10,478 nt of DNA from Isohypsibius dastychi (taxonomy: Eukaryota; Tardigrada; Eutardigrada; Parachela; Isohypsibiidae): the NCBI GenBank assembly GCA_034696485.1, contig JAQIWT010001520.1:1-10478 (forward strand), given 5' to 3'. The notes beneath the pieces are model-generated. The model saw only the letters and a list, made by a program, of their open reading frames with translations, was not told where the DNA came from and ran no database searches. The position numbers were made by a program, and so were the translations under genes. Positions 1-8,561 of the stretch are shown piece by piece (the first letter of the stretch is position 1; the number at the start of each line of letters is the position of its first letter).

Positions 1-3000
1 TCGCCTTCTCCGTTCATCTTCAGTCACACTCATGTTTCGCCCACTTCAATACCAGATTCCCGTGCTTCCGGTAAGAACCTAACCTAAGGCTGCACTTGCA
101 TTCAAGGTCCGATAAAGGATCTTTTTAGGCATTTATATTCAACTGTGCTATTTATCGTAACAAGATTTGAAATTTTTATTGCTTTCGTATTGTTTTATCA
201 ATTAAAAAATTGAAAATTTCGGTCCTGCGAATAACTGAATTGAAAAACGATATTTTTGATCTTTGTCTGTAGAATCTGGATCAGAAAAACGCCGTGGAAG
301 AGTTTCACATAAAATACAGCAGCTCCTCGCGACTTTGAAGAAACCACGGAGAAAGAATCTGGAGGAATATTTTGAGGATGATGATGTGGAACTGGAAAGT
401 ATGAAAAATACGTCACAGAATTCAGTCTTACCGTTTTCCAAAACGATTTATTTTCCAGTTGTTGCTTCGAGTTTGAACGTCGACGCTCCGAAACCGGAAG
501 GAAATCTGACGGGACCGTTCATAACGGATGCTGTGCCGGTAAAATAGACCGATATATTTTCATTCATCATTCAGTTCCTGGTCTTTCCGTTTCTCTTTTC
601 ATTTTTTGCTGTTTATGATTTTGCTGACTGTGAAATGCCACCCATATTTTCAGACGCCATCGAACGCCTTCTCGTCCCTGGAAAACGCTCTGTGGCAACA
701 TGCACGAATATTTCCGAAAGCTCCCGCATTCACGGTTGTCGATTCGAATGGCCGTCTAGCGCCCAACTTGACTTATGGTGTGACCTCTTCGATTTCGTGT
801 TTGTTTCTGACTTGACTGGTCTTGTTCCAGGAAAATTGTTGAGCCGTAGTCAGCGGGTCTGTTATAATTTACTGAACAAAACCAGCCAGCGAGATGGAAC
901 CTTGAAAATTAAACCTGGTGACAGGGTAAGGCAAACATTTTCAGAAAAGATTATCCGTAATTCTGCTACAGAAATTCCGCTGAATTCGATGTAGTATTTC
1001 ATGTATTGGTTGTAATTTTTTATAACCGTTCAATTTATCGAAATGATATCGTTTCAATGTTTGGTTTCAGGTGGCTCTTGTTTTCCCGAATTCGGATCCC
1101 ATTTCTTTCGTGACGGCATTTTATGGATGTCTGATGGCTGGTGTTATTCCGGTGATGATCGAAGTTCCAGCCAGCAAGCGGGTATATTTTAAGAGTGACG
1201 TTCCGAAAAACATTCATTCGAAAATGTCGTTTATGAGACTCATCGTGATGTTTTTCCAGAAAATAATGTTTTAAAAAAACTTCTTTTTAGTTCCGACTTT
1301 TTTAGTTCTTACTCTTTCCTTTTGATCTCCGGAATATTGTGTTTTAAACTATTCTGCTTCTAGGATGCTGGTTGCCAGCAAGTAGGATTTTTACTCGGAA
1401 GCTGCAATGTCAAACTTGTTCTCACATCTGAAACGTGCTTCAAAAGTCTTCCCAAAACGCCTTCTAACGAAGTTGTCGCTTTCAAAGGCTGGCCCCCAAT
1501 TCAGTGGCTGATCACGACCAATCTCCCAAAACCTCCCAGCAGTTGGGAACCACCTGGCCGGATACCGGAAGACAACCCTGCTTATATTGAATATACTTGT
1601 GATCGAGATGGAACCGGAAGTGTCTTGGGAGTAACCGTTTCAAGACGGAATATGATTAACCACTGTAAAGCCTTGACTTCTGCTTGCTCATATGCAGATG
1701 GCGAAGTGATGATCTGCGTTGTGGACTTCAAACGGGATGTCGGACTGTGGCACGCGATTCTCACGGTCAGTCGCCTTCAGTTTTTGCAATAACCTTGGTG
1801 GAAGTAGGTGTTATCCTGAAATCATGACTTGAGAAAACTCTCTTTCAAATTCTCTTTTAGCAAGTGTCAATTTTTGTCAAGATTCTCTGAAATAACCAAC
1901 GTCATTTGTTTTTCAAGGTTGTGTACAACTTCTAATAGACAGGTCCTATGTGCTACTTGCGTTCTTGATAATTTACTTTTGTTTGATTTCAGAGTGTCTA
2001 TAACCGACTGCATGTTATATGCATTCCTTATTCTCTTCTAAAAGTCAGTCCGGGCTCATGGCTTTTGATGATTACTAAATTCCGTGCAGCTATCGCTGTT
2101 GTCAAGTCGAGAGATCTGCATTGGGGTGTACTTGCTCAACGGGATCATCGGGATGTGAATCTGTCGCAGTTGCGGATGCTCCTTATCGCTGATGGAGCTA
2201 ATCCATGTAAGAGCTACAGCAATACGGCATGTTTGTAAAATAAGAAACTAAGAAAAAGCCCTCTTCTGTCAACGTGTGTTTTGGGATGTATATGTTAATT
2301 TTGCAGGGTCGTTGACATCATGTGATCAATTCCTGAATGTCTTTGCCTGCAAGGGTCTCCGTCCGGATGCGATCTGCCCATGTGCCTCTTCATCAGAAGC
2401 TCTTACTGTAGCAATAAGGCGGCCCGGAGGAGCTCAGGCTACTTCAACCGGAAGAGGCGTCTTATCGATGATTGGATTAAGTTATGGTGTTATTCGTGTC
2501 GATAATGATAACAGTCTGACATCGCTGACGCTACAAGACTGCGGTCGCCCTCTTTGCGATAGTGAGTACTATTTTTCCAACTTTGCTATCGACCTTGCCT
2601 TCTGCTTGGCGGATCAGTCAAACTTGGCCTCTTTTGTTGACGCTTGGCAAATAACTGCTTGACCGAGTCATAATAGTACTGATACCGACGGTTTAACTTG
2701 AAATAACATACGGTATATGAAATAATGGTTGCTGATATGAGCCGTAAAAATAATTCTTAAAAAACAACAGAATAGTAACTTCGTTTTTTTGCAGCCGCCC
2801 TCCTGATTCTGAAAGTTGAAGGCCCGCCATTCGTGTGTCGCACAGATGAAATCGGCGAGATCTGCCTTCATTCATCATACAGTGGCTCAAGCTATTGGGG
2901 ATTAGATGGACTGAGCTCTTCCGTTTTCAAGGTAAGCTTTCGCCGCTCGGGTTTACTTTGCCAATCGGTTCTTCATTTCTTTGTCTTTTCCTGGGCAGGT

Positions 3001-6000
3001 TCAACCACTGAACCCTGATGGAGCTGCTTTCTCCAACAAGCTTTATGTCCGAACGGGATTACTTGGATTTCTCGGTCCGGTGAGTATCTTGATGAAATGT
3101 TCTTAACATAAGAATTGCGTTTTCTGTCGGTTCTTAAAGTTGGTGCTTTTTTTCCATGTGTTGGGAATTCATGTTCTGAGTGAGTTTACTTAAACAGGGT
3201 GGATTGGTGTTTGTTTCCGGTAGCCGGCAAGGCCTTCTTCAAGTGAGCGGAAGAAAGCATAGCACCGATGATATCATCGCCACAATACTGGCTGTTGAGC
3301 CTATGAAATTCATCTTCCGTGGGCGGTAAGTACCTGTGCGAAAAAAGCTACGGTAGGGTATATCCCTACAAAAAAATCGAAGTAGTACTCCAGTATTTTC
3401 TCGAATTGTTCGCAAAAATTGTTCTGTCGCTAAATATTCTGTATTACAGTATCGCCGTTTTTTCCATCAAAGTTCTTCGGGATGAACGGATTTGCGTGAT
3501 TGCTGAACAGCGTCCAGAGTGCGCAGAAGACGAGAGTTTCCAGTGGATGAGTCGGGTTTTGCAGGCCGTTGATAGCATCCATCAAGTCGGAATCTATTGT
3601 CTAGCTCTCGTTCTGCCGAATCATCTACCCAAAGTAGAGGAACCTAGTTATCCACCATTTCCGTTGATTTAGTTTGGTGTTACAGACGTCGCTTGGGGGA
3701 ATTCATTTGACAGAGACCCGGAAGCGATTTTTGGAGGGTTCACTGCATCCGTCGAATGTTCTCATGTGTCCGCATACATGTGTGACAAATCTGCCGAAAC
3801 CTCGGGAGCGACATGCTGATATTGGACCAGCTTCGGTTATGGTTGGGAGTATTGTACAAGGTGTCCGGTTAGCGCAAACGAAAGGGAGAGATTTGAGTGT
3901 GTTAGAGGACAACCCGGAAACTGGGAAGAAGGTAATGCTCAGAGTTGATTTAGAGTTACAAAGAGCTAACTTGTCGTGAAGAGACAGTGTTCAAACCCGG
4001 GGTTGAAAGAAAGTGAGTTGATGATGGTTGTGTTTATGTAGAATCAGTTCATTACGGATATTCTACGATGGAGATCATCTGTCTCACCGGAACACGTGTT
4101 GTTCACACTGTTGAACTCGAAAGGCATTGCCGTTGGCGGACTGACCTGCGTCCAACTTCATAAACGAGCCGAAAGGGTAGCGATGCTGCTTTTGGAGAAT
4201 TTGGACTGGAATGCCGGAGATTCGGTTGCGCTTGTGTTTCCTCCTGGTAATTCCACACTTCATGAACCAAAATTCAGTTATATTTTCAAGGAATCTCGGT
4301 TTTTTTGCTGTTGACAGTTTGGTTCATTTTTTGCGTTTCTTGAAGGCCTGGATCTGATCTGTGCCGTTCATGCCTGCTTTTACATTGGCATTGTTCCGGT
4401 GACCATCCGACCTCCTCAGCCCCGGAATCTGACGACTACTTTGCCAACCGTCAAAATGGTCGTTGATATCAGCCGATCTCGCGCTGTTTTGACGACAGGA
4501 TTTTTCGCCAAATTAGTGCGAAGCAAGGTAAATTAGTTGAAGTTGATTTCCGAAGAAGGGTACTTGTATTTTTCGTTTTTGGAAGACACACATACTGTGT
4601 GTAGTTTTTGTCACGCATTTGGCATTTTTCTTAATTTGAATGTGTATTACTTTTGGATTATATCTTTCCCGGTATTTGCTCATTTTCCCACCTTTAGGAA
4701 GCGCAGTCAGCGGTGGATGTTAGGACTTGGCCTCCCATCTTTGATTGGGAAGAACAGCCCAGGAACAAGATCAACCCAACTATCAAAGCCACTTCCGGTG
4801 AAAATACGGCTTATTTGGATTTCAGCGTCTCATCCACCGGGGTTCTTGCTGGAGTTAAGGTAAATAGCAATTCCTACCTATGTGCCATATTATGTGGGGA
4901 GATTCGGAAACAAAAACATTCTTTCGATTGGTGATGGTGGCTGTTCGAGCACTTACGGAATTATTTTTGGTTTTCAGATGTCCCATTCAGCAGTTGCAGC
5001 GTTGTGTAGAAGTATGAAGCTGGCATGTGAATTGTATCCATCCCGCCATATCGTCGTCTGTTTGGATCCTTACTGTGGACTCGGCTTTGTCTTATGGACA
5101 CTTAGCAGGTCGGTCATCAATCTCTTTTGTTTGTGGTCTCTTTTTCAATCTGTTCTTTCTATTCCAGTGTATTTTCCGGCCAGCACTCGATTCTGATTCG
5201 TAAGTGAAATTTGAGCTCTTTTACAAGTTGATCGAAATTTGGACCAACTGCGTTGTCTTCTTTCTAGCTCCCGGTGAAGTTGAACAGAATCCTGCTCTTT
5301 GGATTACAACTGGTGAGTCGATTAATGTAGAATGATGTTTTCTGACGTGTTGATTGCTTGTAGTGAGCCAGTATCGAGTTCGAGACACATTTTGCTCATA
5401 TGGTGTCATCGACATGACAATTCGCGGTCTCGCAACTTCCGTCTCGGTCCTGAAAGTAAGAACCTTCTTCTAACCAAATCACACCCTCTATTTTCATGCT
5501 TTATTAATGGAGTCAGGGACGGTGATATACGTTTTGTTGGTTTTGCTTTTTTCGTCAAGTTTTACAGTTGCTTTCTGTAACACCTTGTGACTTGCACCTT
5601 CCGTACTTTCTAGGAGCGCGGTATAAGTCTGGGATGTGTTCGGACATGTGTGGTCGTCGCAGAAGAGCGACCGCGAATCTCAACAACATCATCTTTCACC
5701 AAGCTCTTCTCAACCATCGGTCTATGCGCACGTGCAGTCAGCAGTAGTTTTGGATGTCGTGTCAACGTCGCTATCTGCCTACAAGTATGTTTGTCCGCGG
5801 TGGCCTTTTAGCGAATGTTTATAGCTCTGACGCTTTGTCTCTCTGTTCCTAGGGTGTTTCCAGCCCAGATCCAACCAGTGTTTACGTGGATACCCGTGCT
5901 CTGAGGAATGACCGCGTAACCGTCGTTGAAAGAGGTGAGATAGTTGTTTGAATTATAGTGCAGCAAACTAGCTCCTCGTTCATGAACACGTATGGTCTGC

Positions 6001-7209
6001 AATTAAACCGGGCAATATTTTTGCTGATAGCCTTAGTGCATATAGTTGTCGGCTCATGAATGGCTTCATCAATAGATCATGATTATAGCTCCAAAGTTGC
6101 GATCATGGTGGCTGAGTTTTGCTTCAAATTGTTCCAGGTGCTCCTCACAGCCTGTGTCTAATGGAATCGGGTAAACTACTTCCGGGAACTAAAGTCGTCA
6201 TCGCAGATCCCGACACAAGAGGTCAATGTGGCGATTCGCACTTGGGTGAAGTGAGTCTTGCGTTTTGTGTTTCATTCCCTTTATATGGTTTACCTCAGTT
6301 GACTCAAACTATGTTCGTAGATTTGGATTAATAGTCCGTTCAACTCACTTGGGTACTACAGTACTTATGGTGGAATCAGTGGTGATAACAACATATCCAA
6401 TGATCATTTCAACGCACGACTTATAAACGGTGACACTAAAACCAAGTATGCTCGCACTGGATATCTGGGATTTCTGCGGAGAACGGAAGCTATTGGACCA
6501 GAAGGAGGTGAGGGGACCCGACATGACTGATATGAATTCATTCTTTAATGAATGTCATTGTGGGTTGTTACAGAACCGCATGACGCAATATTTGTGGTTG
6601 GAGCATTGGATGAGACGATTGTTCTACGAGGAATGCGATTCCATCCAATCGATATTGAGAACTCAGTCCTGAGAGCGGATAAGCGAATCAACGAATGGTG
6701 AGCCCTTTTCTGTCAAGCCAACAGTCCCTTGGTATCAAAGTTGCATTTACGTTGAGATTTGAGAGTGTCCATAGAGGAAGAACTCAGTGGTACATATGGT
6801 AATTGTATACTACCACACTCGTGTTTTCAGTGCAATATTCTCATGGACAAACCTGTTGGTTGTTGCCGTCGAACTGAATGGTCCAGATGGAGAAGCATTG
6901 GATCTGATCCCAATTGTGACCAATGTAGTACTGGAAGATCACCATTTGGTTGTCGGTATCGTCGTTGTTGGTAAAAACTTCAAAAGTTCAGTAACCCATT
7001 CTTTCCATTTGACTGATATTCTTTGATTATGTAGCTGATTTGGGAACCGTTCCAATAAACTCTCGTGGTGAGAAACAACGGTAAGTTTTAAATCAGATTG
7101 CTTACTCGAATACTTGTTGAACTATTGTTTTCTTTGATTTAGAATGCACTTGCGTGACAGCTTTCTAGCCGACCTGCTCGATCCCGTGTATGTGGCGTAT
7201 AATATGTAG
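1..7209 (+). CDS. DIP2: Disco-interacting protein 2 (DIP2), C-terminal 1,363 residues, 28 exons, 5' end outside window
   Basis: Exons joined by GT-AG introns: 1-70, 273-538, 654-777, 831-925, 1071-1181, 1364-1765, 1993-2206, 2307-2561, 2795-2931, 2999-3079, 3198-3325, 3450-3633, 3686-3931, 4042-4246, 4346-4527, 4698-4859, 4978-5108, 5168-5199, 5268-5312, 5364-5455, 5614-5784, 5853-5934, 6138-6250, 6321-6507, 6574-6697, 6831-6970, 7035-7080, 7143-7209. Together they give 4,092 bases in one open frame with consistent phases, ending in TAG at 7207-7209. The translation follows animal DIP2 closely, for example FQWMSRVLQAVDSIHQVG, LMCPHTCVTNLPKPR, CLDPYCGLGFVLW and a C-terminus LADLLDPVYVAYNM. Mammalian DIP2 is about 1,570 residues, so roughly the first 200, including the DMAP1-binding domain, are left of the window. 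Layout: Ser/Pro linker, basic-acidic segment, then two fatty-acyl-AMP-ligase-like domains. Family knowledge: DIP2 proteins control particular diacylglycerol pools and affect neuronal morphology. No break or frameshift is needed. The first exon's frame is set only by phase and is the least certain. Confidence 0.96.
273..538 (+). other. DIP2: DIP2 linker exon with conserved basic-acidic motif
   Basis: This exon joins in phase 1 to exon 1-70 and ends in phase 0 before the donor GTAAAA. It encodes a lysine/arginine-rich stretch, HKIQQLLATLKKPRRK, followed at once by an acidic run EEYFEDDDVELE and then a low-complexity segment leading to the first enzyme-like domain. The same basic-then-acidic block lies just before the first AMP-binding domain in vertebrate DIP2, so its conservation supports the exon. 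The remainder (KNTSQNSVLPFSKTIYFP onward) has no recognised domain and is probably disordered. The function of the block is unknown to me; it could be a binding or localisation motif. Confidence 0.85.
654..3633 (+). other. DIP2: DIP2 first fatty-acyl-AMP-ligase-like domain (10 exons)
   Basis: Visible residues 113 to 689 form an adenylate-forming (FAAL/AMP-binding superfamily) fold. It starts with SLENALWQHARIFPKAPAF and runs through GDRVALVFPNSDPISFVTAF, the segment YIEYTCDRDGTGSVLGV (residues 296-312) at the place of the superfamily phosphate-binding loop, LRMLLIADGANPWSLTSCD, SSSEALTVAIRRPGG, and VRTGLLGFLGPGGLVFVSG near residues 575-592. It closes with VSGRKHSTDDIIATILAVEP, the C-terminal subdomain hinge region. 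The canonical Ser/Thr-Gly loop is degenerate here, and the RTGD aspartate position is leucine (RTGL). In the family this domain resembles fatty-acyl-AMP ligases rather than CoA ligases; whether it is catalytic cannot be decided from sequence. Confidence 0.92.
4042..7209 (+). other. DIP2: DIP2 second fatty-acyl-AMP-ligase-like domain (15 exons)
   Basis: After an inter-domain exon (3686-3931: IGPASVMVGSIVQGVRLAQ), visible residues 772 to 1363 repeat the adenylate-forming fold. Markers in order are LTCVQLHKRAERVAMLLLEN, VPVTIRPPQPRNLTTTLPTV, the phosphate-loop equivalent YLDFSVSSTGVLAGVKMSH (from residue 939), CLDPYCGLGFVLW, VRTCVVVAEERPRI, SSSFGCRVNVAICLQ, GDSHLGEIWINSP, YARTGYLGF (RTG at 1221-1223) and VVGALDETIVLRGMRFHPID. 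The loop keeps SSTG and so is closer to canonical than the one in domain 1; the RTGD aspartate position is tyrosine. The tandem arrangement of two such domains is diagnostic of DIP2. Confidence 0.94.
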
Positions 7210-7402
7210 ATGTTTACCTGATGGATGACTATATTTTTGTTTCACCCCCTTTCTGTGATAAACCATTCTGATTCTAAATTTCAACAAATGATTTAAAGCT
7301 CCTTCTTGTTTGACCTTCGATTTTTATCGCTTGTTCCCTTATTTATCGATTTTAGTTTCTTGGGGTGGTATTTTTTTCCCCCTTTGGGTGATTGTTCTCT
7401 GA

Positions 7403-7408
7403 AATAAA
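7403..7408 (+). terminator. Poly(A) signal AATAAA for DIP2 (proximal)
   Basis: A perfect AATAAA lies 194 bases past the DIP2 stop codon, after a T- and C-rich tract and before a GT-containing stretch, as expected for a cleavage and polyadenylation site. A second copy downstream means the two could be alternative sites. Confidence 0.65.
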
Positions 7409-7552
7409 AAGAACTTTGTCGCTAGACGTTTCGATGCAAGTAATTTGTTGAGCCGCATCGCATTGACTGTTTGAGATCCACCGAATGGATGACAGGCTGC
7501 CTACAGAAATGAATGGTATACGAGGATGCGGAGAAGTATTTCATCGTTGCTC

Positions 7553-7558
7553 AATAAA
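7553..7558 (+). terminator. Second AATAAA poly(A) signal, possible distal DIP2 site
   Basis: A second perfect AATAAA lies 344 bases past the DIP2 stop and about 230 bases before the SLC6 start. It would give a longer DIP2 3' UTR. Transcript ends would be needed to say which signal is used. Confidence 0.5.
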
Positions 7559-7784
7559 GTCTACAAGTCTCCGCGGAATGCATTCTAGAAGTTTAAATTA
7601 ATTGCCATGCACGCTTTTGCTCTCACACCAGACATCCATGAATCCGTCAAGTAGGGTGTTGGGCAAAGGCCCATTTGACAGGCCAGTGCAAACACGCATC
7701 CTGCAGTACTGCTTTAAAAGAGTATTGTGGCATTTACCGGCTCGCTGTTTATGCTCACCGACATTGAAGCTTGATCGCCGTAAA

Positions 7785-8086
7785 ATGGACTGGTTGGGTC
7801 GCTTTGCGGTAAGTTTCTCGAAAATGACACGACGTTATTCGATGAATATAATGATACGGTTTGATCATTCAGCCAAACTGGACTTCCAAATCGAAGCCCA
7901 CAGGAAAGCCCAACCCGAACGAATCAGCTAATAAGCCTCCCATTGACGGAGACGTGAAGGAATTAGTCCAACTAGAACGTGGTCAATGGGGAAGCCGTGC
8001 AGAATTCTTCCTATTTTGCGTCGGTCTATCAGTTGGACTTGGAAATGTTTGGCGATTCCCCTATCTAGCTTATCAAAATGGCGGAG
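7785..8086 (+). CDS. SLC6-family sodium-coupled transporter, N-terminus only (two exons)
   Basis: Exons 7785-7808 and 7873-8086 join in phase 0 across a 64-base intron (GTAAGT...TTCAG). They encode about 79 residues: a hydrophilic cytoplasmic tail rich in Lys, Pro and Asn, then [17 protein letters not shown] and [20 protein letters not shown]. The last segment is the SLC6 transmembrane-helix-1 signature; the family imports neurotransmitters, amino acids or osmolytes with Na+ and usually Cl-, and [10 protein letters not shown] helps form the substrate and ion sites. At the position of the monoamine-transporter aspartate (Asp98 in human SERT) this protein has Gly, which fits amino-acid-type substrates rather than amines. 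The start at 7785 has A at -3 and G at +4; an in-frame ATG at 7638 with a weaker context is the alternative. The gene stops at a donor GTAGGT, in phase 1. The other eleven helices are not in the window, so it is partial or broken. Confidence 0.88.
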
Positions 8087-8445
8087 GTAGGTCACTCATC
8101 ACTTCTCGAAATTGAACTCTGTTAGGCGAAAATTTCTTGTGTCTTCACACATTGTACAGAACTACAGTATTCTTTAGTCGGAGCTACAATTCTGTTTCTT
8201 GGACAATCTGTCTATCTTAAAATTCTGTTTTATCTTAAGAAACCAAAGGAATGAACGTCCTTCTTTCTGGTCCTTTCTTCAGCAAAACGCAATCATGACG
8301 AAAAATGTTTAAAGAATCTACTTTGCATGATCAACAATGAAACTGAAGAAAACTTAGGCTGAACAAGTGTGTCAACGCTAGAAAAGAAACGTATGGTAAC
8401 TAAATGTAATGAACGTTTTAAGCCATAAAACAACTACAGTATGTC

Positions 8446-8473
8446 GTTGATATTTGATGGTTGATAGTTGATA
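8446..8473. repeat. Four-copy 7-base tandem repeat (GTTGATA)
   Basis: Four adjacent heptamers read GTTGATA, TTTGATG, GTTGATA, GTTGATA. Three are identical and one differs at two positions. This is a minor microsatellite-like tract in the non-coding stretch between the SLC6 exon and the GTPase stop, with no sign of function. Confidence 0.8.
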
Positions 8474-8515
8474 ACTTTGTGAAGTGGACATGCTCTACAA
8501 AAGAAAGCTGAGTGA

Positions 8516-8531
8516 AATTCACGAGTGAATT
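8516..8531. repeat. Short inverted repeat past the GTPase stop
   Basis: AATTCAC, a 2-base spacer GA, then GTGAATT form a perfect 7-base inverted repeat. It lies about 30 bases beyond the - strand stop codon. It is too small to call a mobile-element end, and the 2-base loop makes a stable RNA hairpin unlikely. Confidence 0.6.
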
Positions 8532-8561
8532 CAAGCTTATTATTCACCTGGCTGGAATGCA

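Larger units (their letters stand above)
7210..7784. other. DIP2 3' untranslated region and spacer before the SLC6 gene
   Basis: This stretch of 575 bases follows the DIP2 stop. Its first part is T-rich and reads as 3' UTR, with two poly(A) signals listed separately. After the second signal there is about 230 bases before the chosen SLC6 start. An open frame in phase with that start runs back past an ATG at 7638-7640 and could be 5' leader or an extended N-terminus. I see no TATA box or other core promoter element that I would defend, and no RNA gene. Confidence 0.6.
8087..8561. other. Putative SLC6 intron start / 3' flank of the opposite-strand GTPase gene
   Basis: This is 475 bases with no supported coding sequence on either strand. 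I translated it forward looking for the expected continuation of SLC6 after NGGG (an AF-x-IPY-like motif and transmembrane helix 2) and did not find it. Near the right end are a short heptamer tandem repeat and a short inverted repeat. On the - strand the bases just past the GTPase stop contain only a weak AATAAT-type hexamer (complement of 8539-8544), so its poly(A) site is uncertain. Confidence 0.55.

Noticed and set aside
1582-1764. Antisense open frame of 60 codons
   Set aside because: It lies opposite the conserved DIP2 exon 1364-1765 and has no recognisable features.
7432-7460. CGATGC...GCATCG inverted repeat in the DIP2 3' flank
   Set aside because: A 6-base stem with a 17-base loop is expected by chance at this length.
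8087-8094. Alternative SLC6 donor at 8091 (AG|GTCAC)
   Set aside because: It would add four bases and shift the phase; GTAGGT at 8087 has the better match and leaves the conserved NGGG intact.
8160-8250. Possible next SLC6 exon after the AG at about 8170, with a hydrophobic-looking translation
   Set aside because: In the required phase it does not give the AF-x-IPY/helix 2 sequence that follows NGGG, and it soon meets a stop without a donor.
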